Position numbers and translations under genes: made by a program. A stretch of DNA of 64,000 bases, taken from contig NZ_MTBG01000008.1 in NCBI RefSeq assembly GCF_002119405.1, forward strand, positions 1 to 64,000, read 5' to 3'. Numbering within the stretch: the first letter of the stretch is position 1; the number at the start of each line of letters is the position of its first letter. This document shows, one piece after another, positions 46,803 to 53,733 of this stretch. The stretch is from Pseudoruegeria sp. SK021. GTDB lineage: Bacteria; Pseudomonadota; Alphaproteobacteria; Rhodobacterales; Rhodobacteraceae. Under the pieces are notes generated by a model. It searched no databases. It was given only the letters and a program-made list of their open reading frames with translations, and was not told the DNA's origin.

Positions 46803-47242
46803 CCGCCACCCTTCGCCCGCTCACGGCCAGCGACAAGGACCAGTGGACCGCGCTGTGGCGAGACTATCTGGAGTTTTATCAGGCCACCTTGCCAGACTCG
46901 CAGTTCGATCTGCAATTCGCGCGTTTGATCGGCGATGACCCCCGGGATTTCAACGGCATCGTGGCCGAGATTGATGGCCAACTGGTCGGGATCGTGCATT
47001 TTGTCTTTCATCGCCACGGCTGGCATGCCGAAGACGTCTGCTATCTTCAGGACCTTTATGTCGCCCCTGTCGCCCGCGCCACGGGTCAGGGACGCGCCCT
47101 GATCGAAGCGGTCTATGCCGCCGCCGATGCCGCCGGAGCGGCCAATGTCTATTGGTTGACACAAAGCTTCAACACCACTGCCCGCCAACTTTACGACCGG
47201 GTCGGGCGTGAAACCCCGTTCCTGAAGTACCAGCGGTCTTGA
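46799..47242 (+). CDS. GNAT family N-acetyltransferase
   Basis: A 147-residue acyltransferase with the GNAT core: DGQLVGIVHFVFHR strand (about 61-74), CYLQDLYVAPVARATGQGRALIEAVYAAA with the acetyl-CoA loop (about 81-109) and a YDRVG near the end. The substrate is unknown. It is translationally coupled to the MoxR gene (ATGA-type overlap) and precedes the DUF2927 lipoprotein by four bases, so it belongs to the same transcript. Confidence 0.88.
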   Translation: MTATLRPLTASDKDQWTALWRDYLEFYQATLPDSQFDLQFARLIGDDPRDFNGIVAEIDGQLVGIVHFVFHRHGWHAEDVCYLQDLYVAPVARATGQGRALIEAVYAAADAAGAANVYWLTQSFNTTARQLYDRVGRETPFLKYQRS

Positions 47243-47246
47243 TCGG

Positions 47247-48632
47247 GTGACCGCGCGGCTCGGCCCCTTCGGCGCATTGGCCGTTGCCCTTGTGGTCACA
47301 GCCTGTAGCCCGGCACCAACGCGCCCGACAGCACCGAAACCCAGCCAAACAGCGACCGTGGCGATGCCCGCGATGAAACAATTCGGCGCGCCAAATCCAA
47401 CGCCACCGGATCGCTCGAACACCGAAATCGGCCGGGACTTCATCGACCTCAGCTTACAATTGGAAAACGGCCGCGATCTGCCGATTTTCACCCGTTTCGA
47501 ACAGCCGATCACCATCGGCCTGACCGGCAAGCTGACCCCGATCTTCCGCCAAGAATTGGACCGCCTGATTGGCCGCTTGCGGCGAGAGGCGGGCGTGAAC
47601 ATCCGCCGGACCGATACGCCGGCCACGGCATCGATCACGGTCGAGGCCATCAGCCAAGCGCAATTGCAGCGGGTCGTCCCGACCGCCGCCTGTTTCGTTC
47701 TGCCCCAGCGGATCAGTTGGGACGAGTTCACCCGCAACACCCGGCGGCGCGATCTGAACTGGACGGAATTAAAGGTCCGCAACGCCGCGACCGTTTTCAT
47801 TCCGGCCGATGTCAGTCCACAGGAAATCCGCGACTGCCTGCATGAGGAAATCGCCCAAGCCCTTGGGCCGGTGAATGATCTGTACCGGTTGGACGATTCG
47901 ATTTTCAACGATGACAACATGCGCTCGGTTTTGACCGGGTTCGATATGATGATCCTGCGCGCGACCTATGATCCGGCTTTGCGTAACGGCATGACCCGGC
48001 AAGAGGTGGCCGCCGTCCTGCCCCCGCTGCTGGCGCGGATCAATCCGCGCGGCGAACGCATCGCCACCCGGCCCTATCGGCCCAGCCCCCGGGATTGGGT
48101 GGACGCCATTGAGCACGCCCTGTCCAACGGACGCCGCGACCCGGCCCGCCGGCGCGCCGCCTATAAAGCGCTGGACATCGCACGAACCGAAGGCTGGCAG
48201 GACACGCGTCTCGGGCTATCGCTATTGACCGTTGGCCGGTTGGCTGAGGCCGATGACGGCAGTCTGGGGCTGGACGCGTTCTTTGAAGCTGCCGATGTTT
48301 ATGGCCAAAGCCCCGACACCGCCATTCAGGCGGCCAATGTCGCGATCCAAATCGCCGCCTTTGCCCTTGTGGCCGGCGAGATGGACGCGGCCATCCGCAT
48401 CGCCAACACCAATATTCCGATCGCGAAAAAAGCCGAGAACGCCGCCCTTATGAGCGATTTTCTGATGGTCAAGGCGTCGGCATTGGATGCCAAGGGCCTG
48501 ACCGCACAGGCCCGGTCCGTTTGGCTCGACAGTTACGGATGGGGCCGGTATGGGTTGCGTTCGGACGAGGTCATCCTTGGCCGGGCGGCCGAGATTGCCG
48601 CATTGGTGCCGACCCCTCAGGAGGGAACATGA
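47247..48632 (+). CDS. DUF2927 lipoprotein
   Basis: A 461-residue envelope protein. The signal peptide ends in a lipobox VTAC (about 17-20), so it is probably a lipoprotein. A DUF2927 domain spans about 50-270. It contains CLHEEIAQALGPVNDLYRLDDSIFNDDN, whose HEE is suggestive of a metalloprotease-like motif, although this is inference. The C-terminal about 170 residues are Ala-rich helical repeats like TPR or Sel1. Start GTG at 47247. Function of the family is not known. Stop codon overlaps the next small gene. Confidence 0.85.
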   Translation: MTARLGPFGALAVALVVTACSPAPTRPTAPKPSQTATVAMPAMKQFGAPNPTPPDRSNTEIGRDFIDLSLQLENGRDLPIFTRFEQPITIGLTGKLTPIFRQELDRLIGRLRREAGVNIRRTDTPATASITVEAISQAQLQRVVPTAACFVLPQRISWDEFTRNTRRRDLNWTELKVRNAATVFIPADVSPQEIRDCLHEEIAQALGPVNDLYRLDDSIFNDDNMRSVLTGFDMMILRATYDPALRNGMTRQEVAAVLPPLLARINPRGERIATRPYRPSPRDWVDAIEHALSNGRRDPARRRAAYKALDIARTEGWQDTRLGLSLLTVGRLAEADDGSLGLDAFFEAADVYGQSPDTAIQAANVAIQIAAFALVAGEMDAAIRIANTNIPIAKKAENAALMSDFLMVKASALDAKGLTAQARSVWLDSYGWGRYGLRSDEVILGRAAEIAALVPTPQEGT

Positions 48633-48793
48633 TTATCATCGCAGGTGCGATCCTTGGCGGGTCTTACGGGGCTTGGCTGGCCGCGAAACGTAAAGGCAAC
48701 AAATACGACATCGCCCAATATGCGGCCACTTTCGCCATGGCGTTCGCGGTGATCGGCCTGTTCGCGACGATTTTCATCAATCGCATGATGTAA
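48629..48793 (+). CDS. Small two-helix membrane protein, 54 residues
   Basis: Starts at an ATG in a four-base overlap with the lipoprotein gene and preceded by CAGGAGGG, a near-perfect ribosome binding site. Two hydrophobic segments at about 2-18 and 30-50 are separated by a basic KRKGNKYD loop. Its spacing (four bases to the VWA gene) and translational signals make it a real member of the operon. It could anchor or couple the ATPase and VWA partners to the membrane; that is inference. No family recognised. Confidence 0.7.
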   Translation: MIIIAGAILGGSYGAWLAAKRKGNKYDIAQYAATFAMAFAVIGLFATIFINRMM

Positions 48794-48797
48794 GCTG

Positions 48798-49982
48798 ATG
48801 TTTCTGCGCTTTTTTGAAACCCTCCGCACAGCGGGCATCCCGGTTTCACTGCGCGAATTTTTGGGGTTTCTGGAAGGGCTAAGCGCCGGTCTGGTGACTT
48901 ATGATGTCGACGGGTTTTACTTTCTGGCGCGCACCACAATGGTCAAGGATGAACGGTTCATTGACCGCTTTGACCGGGCCTTCGCCGAAACTTTCAAAGG
49001 GCTGGAAGCTGTATCGGTTGCCGATATGCTGGACGCGGCAAACATCCCGGCCGCGTGGCTTGAAAAACTGGCCGAGAAAACCTTGTCGCCCGAAGAAATG
49101 GCCGAAGTTCAATCGGCAGGCGGTTTTGACAAGCTGATGGAAACCCTCAAACAACGCCTGAAAGACCAAGAGGGCCGACATCAAGGCGGCTCAAAATGGA
49201 TCGGCACCGCAGGCACGTCGCCCTTTGGCGCTTATGGCTATAACCCAGAAGGCGTGCGGATCGGGCAGGACGCCTCCCGCCATCAACGCGCCGTCAAGGT
49301 CTGGGACAAGCGCGAGTTCCGCAATCTGGACGATTCCGTCGAACTTGGCACCCGCAATATCAAGGTCGCGCTTAAACGTCTGCGTCGCTGGGCCCGGGAT
49401 GGGGCCGCCGATGAACTGGACCTTGACGGGACCATCCGGGCCACCGCCGAGCACGGGTATCTGGATGTTCAGACCCGGCCCGAGCGGCGCAACGCCGTCA
49501 AGGTTCTGCTGCTGCTCGATTCCGGCGGGTCCATGGACCCGCATGTGCGCATCGTCGAAGAACTGTTTTCGGCCGCCCGGTCCGAGTTCAAACATCTGGA
49601 CCACTTCTATTTTCACAACTGCCTCTATGAGGGGGTCTGGCGCGACAACGCCCGACGCTGGCAAGAGCAGACCCCGACATGGGATATTCTGCGCACCTAT
49701 GGGCCGTCGTGGAAATGCATTTTCGTCGGCGATGCCAGCATGTCGCCCTATGAGGTGCTCTATCCCGGCGGCGCAAACGAACATTGGAACGCCGAAACCG
49801 GCGAGACTTGGCTCACCCGCGCCCGCGACCACTGGCCGGATCATCTGTGGATCAACCCGGTCCCTGAACCCCATTGGCCGCGCATCCAGACAATCGGCCT
49901 GATCCGCGACTTGTTCGACGGGCGCATGGTGCCGATGACGCTGGACGGTCTCACCCGGGGCATGCGGGTTTTGGGACGCTGA
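48798..49982 (+). CDS. CoxE-like VWA domain protein
   Basis: A 394-residue protein of the CoxE/COG3825 type: helical N-terminal region (about 1-130), a linker with GTSPFGAYGYNP, and a C-terminal von Willebrand A domain (about 232-390). The metal-ion-dependent adhesion motif is D241-S-G-G-S245, with Gly at the usual Ser position. VKVLLLLDSGGSMD is followed by FVGDASMSPYE and WINPVPEPHW. Such proteins pair with MoxR ATPases as metal-insertion chaperones, for example in CO dehydrogenase maturation. The client enzyme is not evident here. Confidence 0.9.
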   Translation: MFLRFFETLRTAGIPVSLREFLGFLEGLSAGLVTYDVDGFYFLARTTMVKDERFIDRFDRAFAETFKGLEAVSVADMLDAANIPAAWLEKLAEKTLSPEEMAEVQSAGGFDKLMETLKQRLKDQEGRHQGGSKWIGTAGTSPFGAYGYNPEGVRIGQDASRHQRAVKVWDKREFRNLDDSVELGTRNIKVALKRLRRWARDGAADELDLDGTIRATAEHGYLDVQTRPERRNAVKVLLLLDSGGSMDPHVRIVEELFSAARSEFKHLDHFYFHNCLYEGVWRDNARRWQEQTPTWDILRTYGPSWKCIFVGDASMSPYEVLYPGGANEHWNAETGETWLTRARDHWPDHLWINPVPEPHWPRIQTIGLIRDLFDGRMVPMTLDGLTRGMRVLGR

Positions 49983-50050
49983 CGGATACCGCAACGGGCG
50001 ACTTACCGCCTGAGGCCGGAGCCAAGACAGAGGCCACCTCAGACCGCTTC

Positions 50051-50097
50051 CGTTAACCATTTCACCGATCAATCAGACGTTAACCATAAGTTTTAAC
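50051..50097. promoter_or_regulatory. Repeated CGTTAACCAT motif upstream of a VPLPA-CTERM gene
   Basis: CGTTAACCAT occurs at 50051-50060 and 50078-50087, spaced 27 bases, followed by GTTTTAAC at 50090-50097. TTAACCAT is a known CtrA half-site motif in alphaproteobacteria. The second copy and the following TTAAC are nine bases apart rather than the canonical seven. The site lies about 130-180 bases before the start at 50229. 49983-50228 holds no other feature. Confidence 0.4.
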
Positions 50098-50228
50098 TGA
50101 ATTTATTCCAACTTCGCCGTACAAGCCCTTATCCGCCGTCCGGAGCGGGGCCTTGGCGCCACCCCCACCATCAGGGGCACCCACGCCGTCCCGAGCCGGA
50201 TCTTTTTTCCTTGTAAGGGACTATTGTC

Positions 50229-50885
50229 ATGATCCATTTTTTCACTCGTGTGACCGCTGCCGCGATCCTTGCCCTCTCCGTCTCGAACGCCGCCAGCGCC
50301 GCGTCTTTTCTTGGCGAATTCTGGGATGTTCGGGGATCGGTAACATCCTTGTCCTCTGCCCAGAGAATCGTGTCCAGACAAGCTCCCACGGCGACCTTCA
50401 CCTCGACCGCAGTGGATTACTTCCCCGGCCGGACCCAATCGCAAAGTGACTTCCACACCTTGACGAGGTTCCTTGGTCGGGATGCCGCCTCGCTCTCCGG
50501 GGCGCAAAACACACGGCTAATGGGATCGGTTTTTCGCTTTAGTGGTACCTTGGACCTTGCCGCCGGGACCCACAGCATTGCCGTCGGGTCGGATGACGGG
50601 TTCGGGCTGTCCTTCAATGGCGCAAGCATTGCCTCATATTCGGGCCTGCGCAACTTCGGCACCACTCGGACAACCTTCACCAGCACCGGGGCCCCGGTGG
50701 ACTTCGATCTGGTCTTCTTTGAGAATACCGGTCTGACCGGTCTGGAGTTTCGCATCGACAACACCATCGTGACCGATGCCATGGCTTATACCACCCCCGT
50801 GCCGCTGCCCGCTGCCCTGCCGTTGCTGGCGGGCGCGATGGCATCGCTCGGTCTGATGCGCCGCCGGCGGACCCGGTCCGCCTGA
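50229..50885 (+). CDS. VPLPA-CTERM sorting-domain protein, PA14-like
   Basis: A 218-residue exported protein: signal peptide (about 1-22, ASA-ASF), then a beta-rich domain with FLGEFWDVRG and AVGSDDGFGLSFNG resembling PA14 or fibronectin-like carbohydrate-binding folds. The C-terminal sorting signal is VPLPAALPLL, hydrophobic segment, and RRRRTRS. This signal is typical of Rhodobacterales and is handled by an exosortase relative that is not in the window. AAGGGAC upstream supports the start. Candidate CtrA-type repeats lie upstream and a strong stem (50917-50944) downstream. Confidence 0.88.
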   Translation: MIHFFTRVTAAAILALSVSNAASAASFLGEFWDVRGSVTSLSSAQRIVSRQAPTATFTSTAVDYFPGRTQSQSDFHTLTRFLGRDAASLSGAQNTRLMGSVFRFSGTLDLAAGTHSIAVGSDDGFGLSFNGASIASYSGLRNFGTTRTTFTSTGAPVDFDLVFFENTGLTGLEFRIDNTIVTDAMAYTTPVPLPAALPLLAGAMASLGLMRRRRTRSA

Positions 50886-50916
50886 TCGCAAGATCAGACC
50901 GGAAATCCCCGCAGAT

Positions 50917-50944
50917 GTGTCCGGCCGTTGATGCGGCCGGACAC
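50917..50944. terminator. Strong GC-rich stem after the VPLPA-CTERM gene
   Basis: GTGTCCGGCCG (50917-50927) and CGGCCGGACAC (50934-50944) form a perfect 11-bp stem with a six-base loop, 31 bases after the stop codon. No T run follows on either strand, so it may be a rho-assisted or transcript-stabilising stem. Confidence 0.5.
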
Positions 50945-51115
50945 AAAGTGTGTCTCGGCGATGCCCACGAATGCATGGCCGCCCGCGGCTCTAACGATGA
51001 CATCTCAGGCGGCGAGCATCCTCACACCATCAAATAAATCGCCGCCATGACCCGCACGCCCGGTTCTGGTCGATTTGCGCTTGCCGGTCCCCGCCCCCGC
51101 CCCCATTTATCCAGT

Positions 51116-51805
51116 ATGTTAAAGTTCACCCCGATCCTGCTGGCGATCCTTTACGGCGTCGCAATGTACATGATGTCGGCGTTTCGAACCCGACGCGAAC
51201 TGGACACCAAGTCGTCAGTCTTGGTGGATCCGGGGCTGACCCGCCATACCGACCGCTTGGCGGCGGCCCTCGATCTGCCCAAGATCACGGTGCATGTCTA
51301 TGAAATCGCACCGGTCAACGGATTGGCCGCCCCGGATGGCCGCATTTTCATCACCCGGGGGTTTTACAACAAATATCGCGCAGGCGATGTCACCGGCGAA
51401 GAGATGGCCAGCGTCATCGCCCATGAGCTTGGCCATGTGGCCTTGGGCCATACCCGCAAGCGGATGATCGATTTCTCGGGTCAGAATGCGTTGCGCACCG
51501 CGCTGGCGGTGGTCTTTTCGCGGATCCTGCCGGGGCTGGGCCTGATCATTGCCAATGGGCTGTCATCCCTTCTGGCCGCGCATATGTCCCGCAAAGACGA
51601 GTTCGAGGCCGACGCTTATGCCTCAGCCCTGTTGATCAAGGCCGGGTTCGGGACAGCGCCGCAAAAGGCCCTGTTTCACAAGCTGGACGCGCTGACCCAA
51701 TCCAATCGCGGCACCATGCCAGCGTGGTTTCTCAGCCACCCGGATGTGCAAGCCCGGATCACCGCCATCGAAACCAACGAAGCCCAGTGGGTGCCCCGCC
51801 CCTGA
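51116..51805 (+). CDS. M48 family metalloprotease
   Basis: A 229-residue zinc protease with a single N-terminal membrane segment (about 4-22). It has the catalytic HELGH at 103-107 (VIAHELGHVALGH), a third ligand in the RKDEFEADAYA region (about 163), and a short C-terminal HPDVQARI. Similar to HtpX and Oma1-type membrane quality-control proteases, but with only one obvious N-terminal helix and a weak hydrophobic stretch at about 140-160. Start ATG at 51116; the extension to 51047 is unsupported. Converges on aroB. Confidence 0.9.
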   Translation: MLKFTPILLAILYGVAMYMMSAFRTRRELDTKSSVLVDPGLTRHTDRLAAALDLPKITVHVYEIAPVNGLAAPDGRIFITRGFYNKYRAGDVTGEEMASVIAHELGHVALGHTRKRMIDFSGQNALRTALAVVFSRILPGLGLIIANGLSSLLAAHMSRKDEFEADAYASALLIKAGFGTAPQKALFHKLDALTQSNRGTMPAWFLSHPDVQARITAIETNEAQWVPRP

Positions 51806-51811
51806 CGCCTG

Positions 51812-52942
51812 TCAGGCGGTATGAGGTACCACCCGAAGCGCATCGGTCAGCACGCCGCGCAGGGTGTGCGCATCGACATCATCGGCCACAAAAGCTTGCC
51901 CGATCCCCCGCGCCAGAATAAAGCGCAACTTGCCATCCACGACCTTTTTATCCTGCCCCATCAGGGCAATCAGCGCATCAGCATCCGGCAGATCACCGGG
52001 AATATCCGCCAAGTCTTTCTTCATGCCCATCTCGGCCAGATGGGCGCGGACCCGGCTGGGGTCTTCCTGCGCGCACAGACCAAGACGCGCCGACAATTCA
52101 AACGCCAGCGCGCAGCCGATGGCCACGCCCTCGCCATGCAGCAGCCGGTCGGAATAGCCCGTCGCAGCTTCCAAAGCATGACAGAAGGTATGGCCAAGGT
52201 TCAGCAAGGCCCGGTCGCCCTGCTCGGTCTCATCACGCACGACAATCTCGGCCTTCATCTCGACCGAGCGGCGCACCGCGGCGATCCGGGCGGTGTTGTC
52301 GCCTGCCGCCATAGCCGGGCCGTCGCGCTCGAGCTGCTCGAAGAATGCCGCGTCGCCAAGCAGGCCGTATTTCGCCACTTCACCATAGCCGGACAGAAAA
52401 TCCCGGGTCGTCAATGTGGTCAACACACCCGTGTCGGCCAGAACCAACGTCGGCTGGTGAAAGGCACCGATCAGGTTCTTGCCCTGTGGCGCGTTGATGC
52501 CGGTTTTGCCGCCAACCGAACTGTCCACCTGCGCCAGCAAACTGGTCGGGATCTGCACGAACCGGACCCCGCGGCGCAGCACCGCCGCCGCGAATCCCAC
52601 CAGATCGCCAATCACCCCGCCCCCGAAGGCGACCACAACGTCGCGCCGCTCGATCTTTTGTTCGAGCAGCCATTCGACGGTGCGGGTGAATTGCGGCCAA
52701 GCCTTGGTGCTTTCGCCGGGCGGCAGCGTCAGCGCCACCATCTCAACCCCAGCCGCCGCCAACCCGGCCTGCAACGCCGCCAAATGCAACGCGCCCACCG
52801 TTTCGTCGGTGACTACGGCGACCCGCGGTCGGGCCAGAAACGGCGCAATCCGCGCCCCGGCAGAGGCGATCAACCCATGCCCGATGACAACATCATAGGC
52901 GCGATCGCCAAGCGGCACATGGACGGTTTCAATCGCGGACAT
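51812..52942 (-). CDS. aroB: 3-dehydroquinate synthase
   Basis: Second step of the shikimate pathway; 376 residues. Landmarks are LPPGESTKAW, AFGGGVIGDLVGFAAAVLRRGVRFVQIPTSLLAQVDSSVGGKTGIN (about 105-149) with the NAD and Zn binding regions. LNLGHTFCHALEA (about 250-262) and HGEGVAIGCALAFELSARLG complete the family pattern. It overlaps aroK by 14 bases on the same strand, so the two steps are co-expressed. Confidence 0.97.
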   Translation of the reverse strand: MSAIETVHVPLGDRAYDVVIGHGLIASAGARIAPFLARPRVAVVTDETVGALHLAALQAGLAAAGVEMVALTLPPGESTKAWPQFTRTVEWLLEQKIERRDVVVAFGGGVIGDLVGFAAAVLRRGVRFVQIPTSLLAQVDSSVGGKTGINAPQGKNLIGAFHQPTLVLADTGVLTTLTTRDFLSGYGEVAKYGLLGDAAFFEQLERDGPAMAAGDNTARIAAVRRSVEMKAEIVVRDETEQGDRALLNLGHTFCHALEAATGYSDRLLHGEGVAIGCALAFELSARLGLCAQEDPSRVRAHLAEMGMKKDLADIPGDLPDADALIALMGQDKKVVDGKLRFILARGIGQAFVADDVDAHTLRGVLTDALRVVPHTA

Positions 52943-53489
52943 TCTGGGACACTTTCAAAATTTCTGGGTGTTGAGACAGGGTCTTAACCACTGTTGTCGC
53001 CATATCTTCGATTGAATAATTTGAACGCGACATCACATGAAGCTGCGCCCCTGCATAAATCGGACAGCGCAAATCATACAGCGTTTTCAAGGTCTGATAC
53101 GGGTTGTCGGTTTGCAACAAGGGCCGCGTGTTGCGGTATCGCACCCGCGCCCACAACAAATTCAACTCGGCATTCAGCCAGACCGACACGCCCCGATCCC
53201 GGATCAGGTCGCGATTGCGTTCCGACATAAACGCACCGCCCCCGGTCGACAGGATGCAGGGCGGGCCGTCCAACAGACGCCCCAGTACCTGAGTTTCCTT
53301 TTCGCGAAAGAATGCCTCGCCATGATCCCGGAAAATTTCAGCAATGGTCCGATTGGCCGCCGCCTCAATTTCGTCATCCTGATCCACGAACGGCACGCCA
53401 AGATGACGCGCAACCGCAGTCCCAACTGCAGTCTTGCCTGACCCCATCATGCCCACCAGCACGACGGTCTTTTTTAACTCCACACCCAA
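52929..53489 (-). CDS. aroK: Shikimate kinase
   Basis: Phosphorylates shikimate with ATP; about 186 residues. It has Walker A GMMGSGKTAVG, the shikimate-binding DQDDEIEAAANRTIAEIFRDHGEAFFREKE and STGGGAF, with RNTRPLL in the lid. No ATG exists near the family start. TTG at 53489 has AAGGCAGGA about nine bases upstream and is chosen. GTG at 53483 and GTG further upstream are alternatives. The minus-strand TATATA at about 53550 may be its -10 region. The frame open to 53708 is unsupported and crosses the divergent gene. Confidence 0.85.
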   Translation of the reverse strand: MGVELKKTVVLVGMMGSGKTAVGTAVARHLGVPFVDQDDEIEAAANRTIAEIFRDHGEAFFREKETQVLGRLLDGPPCILSTGGGAFMSERNRDLIRDRGVSVWLNAELNLLWARVRYRNTRPLLQTDNPYQTLKTLYDLRCPIYAGAQLHVMSRSNYSIEDMATTVVKTLSQHPEILKVSQNVRD

Positions 53490-53601
53490 CCGACTATGTC
53501 CTGCCTTCAAAGATTGCACTTCTATGACGTGATCTCTCGGCTTTTCCCATATATAAAAGAAAAAAACAGGGCTGGCATTCCATCCGAGAGGCAACACAAT
53601 C

Positions 53602-53733
53602 GTGCGTTTATTCAAGATCATTCTGATTCTCATTCTTCTTGCCGTCGTTGGCATGGTCGGCTTCGCGTTTCTGGGCGATCTCAGCCCGCAACGGTCAGAG
53701 GTCCGCATTCCGGTGCAAATGAATGGCGAATAG
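53602..53733 (+). CDS. Small single-helix membrane protein, 43 residues
   Basis: Too short for ordinary gene finders. It starts at GTG 53602 with GAGAGG about eleven bases upstream. It has one hydrophobic helix (about 4-25; ILILILLAVVGMVGFAFLG) and a short polar tail probably in the periplasm. Its stop overlaps the start of the next gene by eleven bases, so the two appear coupled. I recall similar small ORFs at this place in other Rhodobacterales, but cannot prove it. Function unknown. Confidence 0.6.
   Translation: MRLFKIILILILLAVVGMVGFAFLGDLSPQRSEVRIPVQMNGE

Noticed and set aside
53490-53708. Long N-terminal extension of shikimate kinase
   Set aside because: It crosses the small plus-strand ORF and the intergenic promoter region and contains no family sequence.
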